DNA of 26,050 bases from a virus. Location of the stretch: positions 1 to 26,050 of the IMG/VR virus record IMGVR_UViG_3300037635_001808; one strand, given 5' to 3'. The translations under genes and the position numbers were made by a program. Under the pieces are notes generated by a model that saw only the letters and a program-made list of their open reading frames with translations, was not told the DNA's origin and ran no database searches. Shown here in pieces: positions 1-7,322 of this stretch. Each line of letters opens with the position of its first letter. Position 1 is the stretch's first letter.

Positions 1-4
1 GGGT

Positions 5-2659
5 ATGAGCTTAGAGGGTTCTCAATTAACCTACGGTGGAGGAAGTGAAAACTTCCCTGTCCGCGCAGACGGCTACTCACAAGTTACCGCAGGGGGTAGA
101 ATCATTGACGGCTCTATCCAAACAAATAACTTTGGTGCCGGTCCAATAGAAACGGCGAATAGACGTATTAGAAACCGTGCGCAGTTCCACGTAGATTCAA
201 ACAATCAAAACCTTTTGGTTGACAAATCATCTTCTGTTCAAGTCTCACAAATAAATAACATTCCCTTATACGTAGGACAGTGGGGTGGAAGTGATTGGGT
301 AAATGATAGTGATATTGGCGCAAGTTACGACTTAGGCATTAATGTAAGGGCTCTTCCAGCAACCCACTTCGGAGCAACTCCGTACAGAGCAAATAACAAG
401 CCTGGAATGGTTGTCACTAACAACTCCGACGCTGAACTTGTTGGTGTGAGTTACGCTGTTGATTCTCACGACACAGGTAAAGGTAAAGTCGCAATCGCTT
501 CTAATGGCTCTAACTTAACTTTCAGGGGAACCTCCTCTACCTGTACCACTTTTAATTATTTTCCTGTTACCGACACCGCACAACAATTTAGAAGTTGGAT
601 GTCTGCGGGCGTAGTAGCTACCGATAATTCAAACGTGGAACTGACTGGTCCGACTAAGTCGGCTCGATTTGGAGTTCCTTTCTTAGCAGAGAACAACTCC
701 AACTTTAAAGTTAAGCCCCCAACTTTCATAGGAACCGATAATATTCTAGACATCTCTGGGTATAATCTTATTCCTTATACTGGAGCCAATAACCTTCAAC
801 CTAACCACACAAAACTTGAAGTTCATTCAACTAGAGCTTGTCTGGTTGCAAACAAGAGTTCTAATATCGAATTATTTGGTTTGGGAGGAAAAGTTGTTCA
901 GGGTACCACAGGCAATATCCTTGATTCGGTAGATGTCTTTGCGACAGGATATGCTGACAGTTTTATTGGAGACCAAAATAACCAGTGGGATAAATCTACT
1001 TCTGGTGGATATGTTAAGCTTTATCCGAACGCGTTCACCAGTGGTGTAATGACTACCTTCGCTGCCCGCGTATCTCTATCTCCTACTGCTGTCGAAAACG
1101 AAACTTTTAACATTACTAACCCCTACATCAAAACACCTGATACCGCCGCAGATAGTAACTACCACAGAAATGGTATGACAGGCGGTATGTGTGTTCGAGC
1201 AGTTGAGGACAGTAAGGTCGATGTTAATTTAGTTAACTTCCATTTCCAAGGCGCTCCGTCTTCTGTGTCGGGGGTTTACTACAACCTCCGGGGAACTGGA
1301 TGTGAGTTATTCAAAGACACAGCACCTGACAATGGTCCTGGCGGTGGCGGTGAAGGTGATGATAACCCCTGGACCGTCTCGGAACGAGATGGGGGCTTGC
1401 AGGCTGGTGGAATCGGTCCAATCGATGCCGAGGGTGAAGGTGCAGGTGGTGGAACCGGGTCTGGAGGTAATTCTGATTTCGACGACAATATTATTGTAGG
1501 CGGAGATAATTACGCTACAACGGACGGTAATGCCACCAACCAAGGTACGATGTATACTGTAGCTGGACGAGGAACACAAAACTCAACCGGTAAATTTGAA
1601 GATGACACTGGTAACGACCAAGCAGGTAGTATGACGGTTATCGGGGATGAGCGAGACCCTCGCGTCCGTTACCGTGCATATATGAGAACTAAAGCGGGAG
1701 TCACTATAAATGCTCCTGAAGGAAGTCTGATGGGCGAAGTAGAGTGTATGGGAGGTCAACTTCAGATTTGGAATATCGCAGACACTTCACGAATTCACGC
1801 TTCTAACATTCTAGCTAATGGAATGGACCCAATGACGTGGTCTCTCTCCTCCGTTCCTGGTGGTGCAAGTAACTGCCACGGTCCTATGGGTAAATGGAGA
1901 AACGGCGTTGCATTAGATTACTACGGTTTAGGAGGTAGAAGAACTACTTATGGTGGTTGCGGCGCAGTTTTCGCAAATACTGGTGTGTTCCGTTTGATGA
2001 TGTCTACTCGTGGCGACCTAAAGTCGTTCTACGATGTCAGTACTTTGAGCGGAACTTCTACCGGCGCTCAAGGATGGCGAGACACTGCATTGTCTGGTGG
2101 TTCTCCCGTAGACCAAGTTAACGGTCAGGGGTATCCCCACTGGACACAGAATGTTCGCGTTCTTGGTGCCGCCGACAACATTCGCCGTCTCACTGGAACT
2201 GATTCGGACTTCCCGGGAGGAATCTACCAACTATCAAGCTGTTTAAGAGTGTTTGGTTGGGGAATGCCTTCCATGAATCCGTCTGCGGGCGTAGGAACCA
2301 TGCAACCTAGATTAGGTGGCTTTAGCGCTTACAACGCAGTTTCTGGATTGGATGGAAAAGATTACAGTGGATGGATTTACACGACTGCCGAGCCAGCAAC
2401 CCCTCTACCTCCTCTAGGAATGGATTCCTTGGGGTATATGAGGAATTGGTTTGATGAAAGCGCAGCTGGTATGTGGCAGAACGCAAAACATATGGCTGAG
2501 GATAAAGTTAATGGAGTCTCCATTTATAGGTCCCACATGGGTGGACTCACGGGAGGAGAGGGACGAGATTGTGATGCGGAATTTGATGGCGGCGGCGCCT
2601 GTTCTTATGGAGTTGGGGTTAGGTCACTCAACCTCTTTGACCTGGAGAGATTAGTATAA
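5..2659 (+). CDS. Large virion structural protein, probable baseplate or fibre component (5' end probably outside the window)
   Basis: An open frame of 884 codons that I cannot assign to a named family. The frame stays open to the window edge (codon 2-4 is Gly) and there is no visible ribosome binding site before the ATG at 5, so the true start is probably upstream. Residues 130-295 hold several related short units built on an N-S-[DN]-x-E-L-x-G pattern (near residues 139, 166, 206, 230 and 284), the spacing and composition expected of beta-helix or other beta-rich fibre proteins. A flexible linker very rich in Gly, Asp and Glu (about 440-490) separates this from a C-terminal part of about 390 residues. 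The stop overlaps the ATG of the next structural gene. The context upstream of capsid and tail genes supports a virion role; baseplate versus tail fibre cannot be decided from sequence alone. Confidence 0.6.
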   Translation: MSLEGSQLTYGGGSENFPVRADGYSQVTAGGRIIDGSIQTNNFGAGPIETANRRIRNRAQFHVDSNNQNLLVDKSSSVQVSQINNIPLYVGQWGGSDWVNDSDIGASYDLGINVRALPATHFGATPYRANNKPGMVVTNNSDAELVGVSYAVDSHDTGKGKVAIASNGSNLTFRGTSSTCTTFNYFPVTDTAQQFRSWMSAGVVATDNSNVELTGPTKSARFGVPFLAENNSNFKVKPPTFIGTDNILDISGYNLIPYTGANNLQPNHTKLEVHSTRACLVANKSSNIELFGLGGKVVQGTTGNILDSVDVFATGYADSFIGDQNNQWDKSTSGGYVKLYPNAFTSGVMTTFAARVSLSPTAVENETFNITNPYIKTPDTAADSNYHRNGMTGGMCVRAVEDSKVDVNLVNFHFQGAPSSVSGVYYNLRGTGCELFKDTAPDNGPGGGGEGDDNPWTVSERDGGLQAGGIGPIDAEGEGAGGGTGSGGNSDFDDNIIVGGDNYATTDGNATNQGTMYTVAGRGTQNSTGKFEDDTGNDQAGSMTVIGDERDPRVRYRAYMRTKAGVTINAPEGSLMGEVECMGGQLQIWNIADTSRIHASNILANGMDPMTWSLSSVPGGASNCHGPMGKWRNGVALDYYGLGGRRTTYGGCGAVFANTGVFRLMMSTRGDLKSFYDVSTLSGTSTGAQGWRDTALSGGSPVDQVNGQGYPHWTQNVRVLGAADNIRRLTGTDSDFPGGIYQLSSCLRVFGWGMPSMNPSAGVGTMQPRLGGFSAYNAVSGLDGKDYSGWIYTTAEPATPLPPLGMDSLGYMRNWFDESAAGMWQNAKHMAEDKVNGVSIYRSHMGGLTGGEGRDCDAEFDGGGACSYGVGVRSLNLFDLERLV

Positions 2660-4227
2660 TGGCACAAAGAATTAATGAGGATATTAGGTTCTACTTACCA
2701 GCAGACCCGTACTACTACCAAGTGGATAACCTTCCTCTAGAGGATTTGTTATCTAACGACGTAAGACTCCAGGCTCAGATTGATGAGATTAATTCAGCCG
2801 AGCGGGGAAATACAGTTGGCAGAGCTGGCTTTACCGAACTCCAACCGTTTATCGACGCAGCTTTACCTGGCACTATAAGCGTTCGACCAGGTAATTTTAT
2901 TGGGCGTGTCCAAAGCACTAACGCAGGGAACCTTGTAGGAAATATTGGTTCCCGTTATAGAATATACGACGGTACTGTAGAAGTGAATGAGCCCCCTACC
3001 ACATTTGGCTCCGGGGAAAACCCAACAGGTACTTATAATGTGCATAACCCACCTAATGTTGAAGGGGGGATAAAATTGGGGCAAGGCGTAGGGCGTAACT
3101 CCGTTATAATTTTTAAAGGTGGGAATATTAGTATTGATTCGTTTAACTTTAACGACTTCCAACAAATAGGCGAGCCATATACTACAACCGCACCGTTAGG
3201 ACGCCTTGACCTTATTGGAATTACAACCATGAATGGCGCGATGGACGACCCCTACCTCCCAGGAAACCCACTCGCTGACGGTGTGTTGACGGGCGATGGT
3301 TACGCCAAACTCGCTGTTGTTAAAGGTGCAGGTATTGTAGACGCAGATAATGGCAGACGGGTAGTAACTATTGGAGAAAAATTTATTACTATAGGTATCT
3401 CTCAGGAACGCATCAACGATTACGGTAGAGATATTAATGGAGATGTCGTCCCAAACCCTGAGTTCGGAACCACCCCCGCTCCCGATGATGTGGTGAACGT
3501 AAACTTCGCCAGAAACATGTTGGATAATGGGGAGATTGCTCAGAGCCTCAATGATTTGGGGAGGTCCAACAAAAATGGAAACTTCTTCCTGCCCGTAGCA
3601 TATATTTTTGTTCCACAAAGCCACGTAGAAGGAAATCCAATTCCAGAACAATATCTAAAGGATATTAGACCATTCTTCAGAACTGCTGAACTTACTTACC
3701 CGGAAAGACAGGCGATAGTAGGAGCGCTCAAACCTAGCCTCCGAAATCCTTTCGTTACTGAGGAACACGCTAAAGCCTTAAACCAACCTAGCATAAACGA
3801 TTTAGGTGCACGTATTGAAATGTTAGAAGATGCACTGCGAGGGGGTCAAGGCTCTCAAATGCACTTCTTACCAGAAGAAAAATTTGTAGCTAGTACCGGG
3901 TCCTCCTGGAGAACTGTTAACCCTCAAGAATATGGAGTTCCTGCTAATGCTACTGCTGTTTATATTCATTGCGAAGTATCCGCTGACGATAGGGGTCAAC
4001 CTATAGGTCACTTAAAAGGCGGTTCGGGGGATATAAGAGTAGTGAGGGCAGGTCCGGGTGGTGACAACAGGGCAGGTAGAGAAGATTGGGATACTAACGA
4101 GGTAATATTACCTCTACAAGCGAACGGCACTTTCCAACAAAGAACCACTGGCGCAACACTATCCCAGGAATATATGAGTACTTGGATAAGAGGGTACGTT
4201 ACCCCTATAAGTTTCCCTGGATTTTAA
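2659..4227 (+). CDS. Virion structural protein, likely baseplate-associated
   Basis: A 522-residue protein whose start overlaps the previous stop (TAATG), so the two are likely translationally coupled. The N-terminus (LPADPYYYQVDNLPLEDLL, residues about 14-32) and the block IRPFFRTAELTYPERQAI near residue 336 are of a kind I recognise from structural proteins of marine T4-like phages, usually annotated only as virion structural protein. No enzyme motif is seen. The C-terminal 120 residues look beta-rich and could be a receptor-binding or oligomerisation domain. After the stop comes a short gap with a late-promoter-like motif, so this gene ends a transcription unit. The functional label is by family resemblance and location, not by a diagnostic motif. 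Confidence 0.6.
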   Translation: MAQRINEDIRFYLPADPYYYQVDNLPLEDLLSNDVRLQAQIDEINSAERGNTVGRAGFTELQPFIDAALPGTISVRPGNFIGRVQSTNAGNLVGNIGSRYRIYDGTVEVNEPPTTFGSGENPTGTYNVHNPPNVEGGIKLGQGVGRNSVIIFKGGNISIDSFNFNDFQQIGEPYTTTAPLGRLDLIGITTMNGAMDDPYLPGNPLADGVLTGDGYAKLAVVKGAGIVDADNGRRVVTIGEKFITIGISQERINDYGRDINGDVVPNPEFGTTPAPDDVVNVNFARNMLDNGEIAQSLNDLGRSNKNGNFFLPVAYIFVPQSHVEGNPIPEQYLKDIRPFFRTAELTYPERQAIVGALKPSLRNPFVTEEHAKALNQPSINDLGARIEMLEDALRGGQGSQMHFLPEEKFVASTGSSWRTVNPQEYGVPANATAVYIHCEVSADDRGQPIGHLKGGSGDIRVVRAGPGGDNRAGREDWDTNEVILPLQANGTFQQRTTGATLSQEYMSTWIRGYVTPISFPGF

Positions 4228-4239
4228 TACCCTTTAACC

Positions 4240-4248
4240 TATATAATA
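4240..4248 (+). promoter_or_regulatory. Late-promoter-like element TATATAATA
   Basis: An exact copy of the 9-mer TATATAATA in the gap after the structural gene ending at 4227. The same 9-mer recurs at 9055, 13455 and 14186, always in a gap before virion genes. It resembles the T4 late promoter TATAAATA, which is read by gp55-type sigma, and a gp55 homologue is encoded at 17687-18055. The ATG at 4254 is only 5 bases downstream. Confidence 0.6.
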
Positions 4249-4253
4249 ACATT

Positions 4254-4358
4254 ATGTGGAAAACCATTTTAAACAACGTTAACGCACTCATTCTAGAAAA
4301 CTGGAAATCTTTATTCATGTTTGGTCTAGGAGTTCTGGCTGGAGTATTTGTATTTTGA
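4254..4358 (+). CDS. 34-aa single-pass membrane peptide (hypothetical)
   Basis: A small frame of 34 codons starting MWKTILNNV. The C-terminal half (SLFMFGLGVLAGVFVF) is a hydrophobic stretch long enough for one membrane segment. It has no Shine-Dalgarno sequence but sits 5 bases after the TATATAATA element, and its stop overlaps the TTG start of the next gene (TTGA). Because that next gene also encodes a membrane-directed protein, the two could form a lysis or envelope-associated pair, but this is inference. It could also be a non-coding leader to the downstream gene. Confidence 0.45.
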   Translation: MWKTILNNVNALILENWKSLFMFGLGVLAGVFVF

Positions 4359-4732
4359 TAAAATTTGCCGCTTTCGTTCTTCTGGGATTCTGTGTAGGTT
4401 GTTCTATACTAGCTCCGATTGCAGGAGGCGCGGTTGGCGCGGCTGGAGGAGCCGCTGTAGCAGGTCCAGGTGGTGCCGCAACTGGTGCCGCTATTGGAGT
4501 CGCAACGGCACAGGCGGTTTTTCCTGAGGAAGAAGTAAGTGAGGAAGTAGCTTTAGAGGCTGCAAAACATGGTAACGCTCCCCCCGGCTCAGAGGCAGAG
4601 CTTATAGAAAAAATTACTGACCTACTTTCAGAGCTAGGTTGGTGGTATTTAATTTTGTTTGTCCTCGTTCCTTTTATGTCCAAACGCGGACGTAAGTGGA
4701 TGAAACAAAAAGTCTTGCCGAAAAAACAATAG
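4355..4732 (+). CDS. Small lipoprotein-like protein with glycine zipper and C-terminal membrane segment
   Basis: A 125-residue frame that must use a TTG start, since the only in-frame ATG codons are near the C-terminus; a GGAG at 4341-4344 lies 10 bases upstream, a good spacing. The N-terminus is a signal-like hydrophobic stretch ending in CVGC (residues 13-16), close to a lipobox with Cys16 as lipidation candidate. Residues 20-54 are almost all Gly, Ala and Val in a glycine-zipper pattern (GGAVGAAGGAAVAG). An acidic segment (58-88) is followed by a second hydrophobic stretch (WWYLILFVLVPFM, 96-108) and a strongly basic tail. A membrane protein of unknown role; lysis (spanin or holin accessory), superinfection exclusion or DNA ejection are possible. 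The similar-length frame on the opposite strand is a composition shadow. Confidence 0.65.
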   Translation: MIKFAAFVLLGFCVGCSILAPIAGGAVGAAGGAAVAGPGGAATGAAIGVATAQAVFPEEEVSEEVALEAAKHGNAPPGSEAELIEKITDLLSELGWWYLILFVLVPFMSKRGRKWMKQKVLPKKQ

Positions 4733-4747
4733 ATTTTCACTAAACCT

Positions 4748-4777
4748 CTCTAGATATAACTAGAGGAAACCCCCTCT
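4748..4777 (+). promoter_or_regulatory. Two mutually exclusive small hairpins before the prohead genes
   Basis: CTCTAG (4748-4753) pairs with CTAGAG (4760-4765) around the loop ATATAA. The same AGAGG (4762-4766) can instead pair with CCTCT (4773-4777), followed by TTTA. The stems are only 5-6 bp. They lie in the gap before the gene at 4787, which has no close Shine-Dalgarno sequence. A regulatory role is possible but unproven. Confidence 0.3.
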
Positions 4778-4786
4778 TTAAATATT

Positions 4787-5584
4787 ATGAAGTACATCGT
4801 AAACGAAAATAACACTTGTGGTCAAGCCAGTCTGACTGATGACCTGCGCAATATGGTCTTAGAAAGTATGGGCTACACTCCTAAGAAGGGAGAAGTTCCT
4901 GAGCAGATTAACGAGTCTGCCGCTCCACAAGCCGAAGTTGAAGAAAATTATGACATGCCTACTCTATACGAATGGGATGGCTCTGTCTTTGCTCTTGACG
5001 ATGAAGTTTTTGAAATCGAAGGTGATTTATTTTTGAAGGCTATCGAGGTTGGGCCGCGTGTGGGCCTGGCCGAAAGCCACGCTGACCTTTTTATCAACGA
5101 AGTTCGTTTTGAAGAGGCTCCTTTCTCTCTAGGCGACATCTATGATTTTGGCGAAGAAATCTTTATCAAGCTTGATGAAGCAGAAGTGGACCACAGTGAA
5201 GCTGACGCGTACGCAGCCAAAATAAGAAAGAATTATGGTCGTGGAAGCGACGCAGAAATGGACCACCACGCCGCCGTCAAGGAGAAGTATCCCAAGTACG
5301 TGCAAGCCAGTTTGAGGAACAAAAAAGACGGTCAAGTACGTCCAGTCCAGAACCAGAAGGAATCCAAGGAAGCCCCTGCTGAAGAGACCCCTCAAAGTCG
5401 TCTTCAGCGTCAGCTTAAAAACCTCGACCCCTCTACGCCTAAAGGTGTAGAAAAAGCCACTGAGTTAAAAAGAAAGGCAAAAGCAAAAGCTTTAGACAAA
5501 AAGAATCCTATTACCGACCCTAGTCAAACAGTCGCAAGCAAGAAAGCAGCCAATGCCGCTGCTGCTGCGCACGGTAATAAATAA
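4787..5584 (+). CDS. Putative prohead core or scaffold-associated protein
   Basis: A 265-residue acidic-to-basic protein without a family I can name. Residues about 55-135 are acidic and probably folded; residues 145-265 are low complexity, rich in Lys, Ala, Gln and Glu, ending in a Lys/Ala tail (ASKKAANAAAAAHGNK). It opens the run that leads through the gp21 protease, gp22 scaffold and gp23 capsid genes, which is where T4 keeps its small prohead core genes 67 and 68, so a core role is inferred from position and composition only. Its stop overlaps the next start. The nearest A/T-rich element is TTTAAATATT just before the ATG. Confidence 0.5.
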   Translation: MKYIVNENNTCGQASLTDDLRNMVLESMGYTPKKGEVPEQINESAAPQAEVEENYDMPTLYEWDGSVFALDDEVFEIEGDLFLKAIEVGPRVGLAESHADLFINEVRFEEAPFSLGDIYDFGEEIFIKLDEAEVDHSEADAYAAKIRKNYGRGSDAEMDHHAAVKEKYPKYVQASLRNKKDGQVRPVQNQKESKEAPAEETPQSRLQRQLKNLDPSTPKGVEKATELKRKAKAKALDKKNPITDPSQTVASKKAANAAAAAHGNK

Positions 5585-6066
5585 TGAGTAAATCATACTC
5601 ACAGATGGCTGATGAGATTCTTAGTGGAGCCTTAACGGACCCCACTAAGAATCCTTATGACCCTGTACAGGGACACCAAGCATCTATACCGTCTATGAAC
5701 CCTAACGATACATTGCTGGAGATGACTGACTTCCAGCGAAATCAGTTAATGGGTATTACAGACGAAACCCCTAAAAATGAAACTCTTACTGAAACTCAAA
5801 CTAGTTCTCCCGCCCCTACGCAAACTCTTCAACTTACTGAAACGGAGCTTCGAATTCTTTCGGAAGCCAAAAGGATAATCGAAAAGATTCAAGAAATGAC
5901 GAGCGTAGGAAGTATCGGAGTTAATATGGCTGGTGGAGCTAAAGGCGACGCTAAGAAAGTTAAATTGCCTGGACAAGATTACAAAGAACCTGCCCCTAAA
6001 AAACGCACTAAGAGAAAAGTGAAAACCGAAGCTACAGACAGCTTCTTATCCTATCTAAAAGCCTAA
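5584..6066 (+). CDS. Putative prohead core protein upstream of the gp21 protease
   Basis: A 160-residue protein that starts on the stop codon of its neighbour (AATAATGAG) and ends on the ATG of the protease gene (TAATG), so it belongs tightly to the prohead operon. The middle (about 70-85) is rich in Thr, Ser, Pro and Gln; residues 85-107 form a probable helix (TETELRILSEAKRIIEKIQEM); the tail is Lys/Arg rich (KKRTKRKVKTEA) and ends in SFLSYLKA. A basic tail could bind DNA or the acidic core. Position matches T4 gp67/gp68, but I see no sequence evidence of homology to either. Confidence 0.5.
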   Translation: MSKSYSQMADEILSGALTDPTKNPYDPVQGHQASIPSMNPNDTLLEMTDFQRNQLMGITDETPKNETLTETQTSSPAPTQTLQLTETELRILSEAKRIIEKIQEMTSVGSIGVNMAGGAKGDAKKVKLPGQDYKEPAPKKRTKRKVKTEATDSFLSYLKA

Positions 6067-6674
6067 TGTTACTCAGAGACTTCAACGATTTCCAACCCCT
6101 ACAAATTCTAAGTGAAGGTAAGGGGACTAAGACCATGAAAGTGCGTGGTATCTTCAGCGAAGCTGAGAAGAAGAACGGCAATGGTCGAATTTATGAAAGA
6201 AAGTTGTTGGAGAGAGAAGTACAGAAACTACAACCTCTTTTAAGTGAGCGGCGTCTATGCGGTGAACTAGACCACCCTAATGATGAGATTGTACATCTTT
6301 CGAATGTCTCTCATATCATTACGAATTTAAAAATGGAAGGTAATGCCTTGATTGGAGAAGCTGAATTCCTCGATACCCCTTCCGGAAGAATCCTACAAGA
6401 ACTAGCTAAAGCTGGTGTACGTATTGGTATTTCTTCCCGCGCTACTGGTAGCGTTGAGCATGATATGAAGGAGGATGCTTACATGGTCCAAGATAATCTA
6501 CGTATGATTACTTGGGATATGGTAGCTGACCCATCTTGCCAAAACGCATTTCCATCACTAGTCGAGCATAAGCAGTTAATGGAGAACAGGGACGCATCCC
6601 TAGATTACCAACAAAAACTACAAGAAGAGAGAGTTTACTTAACCGCCTTACGTAGACTTTTAGATGAAAATTAA
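6066..6674 (+). CDS. 21: Prohead core protease, gp21-like serine protease
   Basis: A 202-residue protein matching the T4 gp21 / herpesvirus-assemblin-like prohead protease fold (peptidase family S77). The early motif GNGRIYERKLLEREV (residues 38-52) is characteristic; GELDHP holds the candidate catalytic His70, and GISSRATGSV holds the candidate nucleophile at Ser123 or Ser124. The block ITWDMVADPSCQNAF (148-162) ends the protease core. The enzyme digests the scaffold and trims capsid proteins at [L/I]-x-E sites before DNA packaging. It sits directly before the scaffold and capsid genes, as in T4. Length is close to T4 gp21 (about 210 residues). Confidence 0.92.
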   Translation: MLLRDFNDFQPLQILSEGKGTKTMKVRGIFSEAEKKNGNGRIYERKLLEREVQKLQPLLSERRLCGELDHPNDEIVHLSNVSHIITNLKMEGNALIGEAEFLDTPSGRILQELAKAGVRIGISSRATGSVEHDMKEDAYMVQDNLRMITWDMVADPSCQNAFPSLVEHKQLMENRDASLDYQQKLQEERVYLTALRRLLDEN

Positions 6675-6700
6675 CGATTTTTTTTCGTAAACTCAGTAGA

Positions 6701-6708
6701 TATAAACA
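6701..6708 (+). promoter_or_regulatory. Possible late promoter TATAAACA before the scaffold gene
   Basis: The gap between genes 21 and 22 contains a T tract and then TATAAACA, differing from the T4 late consensus TATAAATA at one base. A clear Shine-Dalgarno (AGGAG at 6711-6715) follows, 7 bases before the ATG at 6723. This gives scaffold and capsid genes their own promoter and leader. Assigned by similarity only. Confidence 0.4.
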
Positions 6709-6722
6709 GTAGGAGAATTTCT

Positions 6723-7310
6723 ATGAACGATAAACTAACAAAAATTGCCAAACTACTCCCCGATAGCTTGTCCGAAGCCGGTCTTCAAGAGGTTTTGAAG
6801 ATGGTTAACGAGGCTGTCGAAGAAAGAGTTACTGCGGAAGTTAAGCTGATGGAGACCAAAGTAAGTGGTTTCCTTCGCACCAAAATAGCTGACCTAAAGG
6901 AAGTAGCCAAAAAAGAGGTTGAGTCTGATGATGAAATTCTTCGCGGTTACAGAATCTTTGAGAGCATCCGTGCCATGGTCGCTGCTGAGGTAGAAACTTC
7001 CGACGTTGATTCTAAAATCGCCAAACAAGCCCAAGAGCTTGATGAACTCCAAGAGAGCCTGACCGCTGTAAACCAACAGCTGACTAACTCTCTTCAAGAA
7101 AACACTCTGCTTTTTGACAAAGTAGAGAGTTTGAACGAAGCAAACGAACAGTTGACTGAAAGTGCTAAACTACCATTTAAATCTTCTGAAGCTGCCGTTG
7201 TAATTACTAACGAAACCGATTCGAGCCGTCCTTCTCCTGAAGCGGCTAACAACATCTTCCTCACCGAAGACGTAATCAACCTGTCAAAGCAGGAAGCCCT
7301 GAAAGGCTAA
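6723..7310 (+). CDS. 22: Prohead scaffold (core) protein, gp22-like
   Basis: A 195-residue, almost entirely helical, charged protein with predicted coiled-coil stretches (about 25-75 and 100-150), lying exactly between the protease and the major capsid protein, where T4 keeps gene 22. The segment DDEILRGYRIFESIRAMVAAEV (around 75-96) is a conserved-looking helix of this family. The scaffold forms the inner core around which gp23 assembles and is then degraded by gp21. It is shorter than T4 gp22 (269 residues), as in many distant T4 relatives. A good ribosome binding site (AGGAG) precedes it. Confidence 0.8.
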   Translation: MNDKLTKIAKLLPDSLSEAGLQEVLKMVNEAVEERVTAEVKLMETKVSGFLRTKIADLKEVAKKEVESDDEILRGYRIFESIRAMVAAEVETSDVDSKIAKQAQELDELQESLTAVNQQLTNSLQENTLLFDKVESLNEANEQLTESAKLPFKSSEAAVVITNETDSSRPSPEAANNIFLTEDVINLSKQEALKG

Positions 7311-7322
7311 AACAAAAAAATT

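Noticed and set aside
1320-1490. Gly-codon-rich stretch looking like a DNA repeat
   Set aside because: It is a coding low-complexity linker in the first structural protein, without exact repeat units.
3196-3651. Long open frame (151 codons) on the minus strand inside the 522-aa structural gene
   Set aside because: No family resemblance and no ribosome binding site; it overlaps a well-supported gene on the other strand.
4315-4740. 141-codon minus-strand frame opposite the lipoprotein-like gene
   Set aside because: Its Pro/Ala/Ser-rich composition is the mirror of the Gly/Ala zipper on the plus strand.
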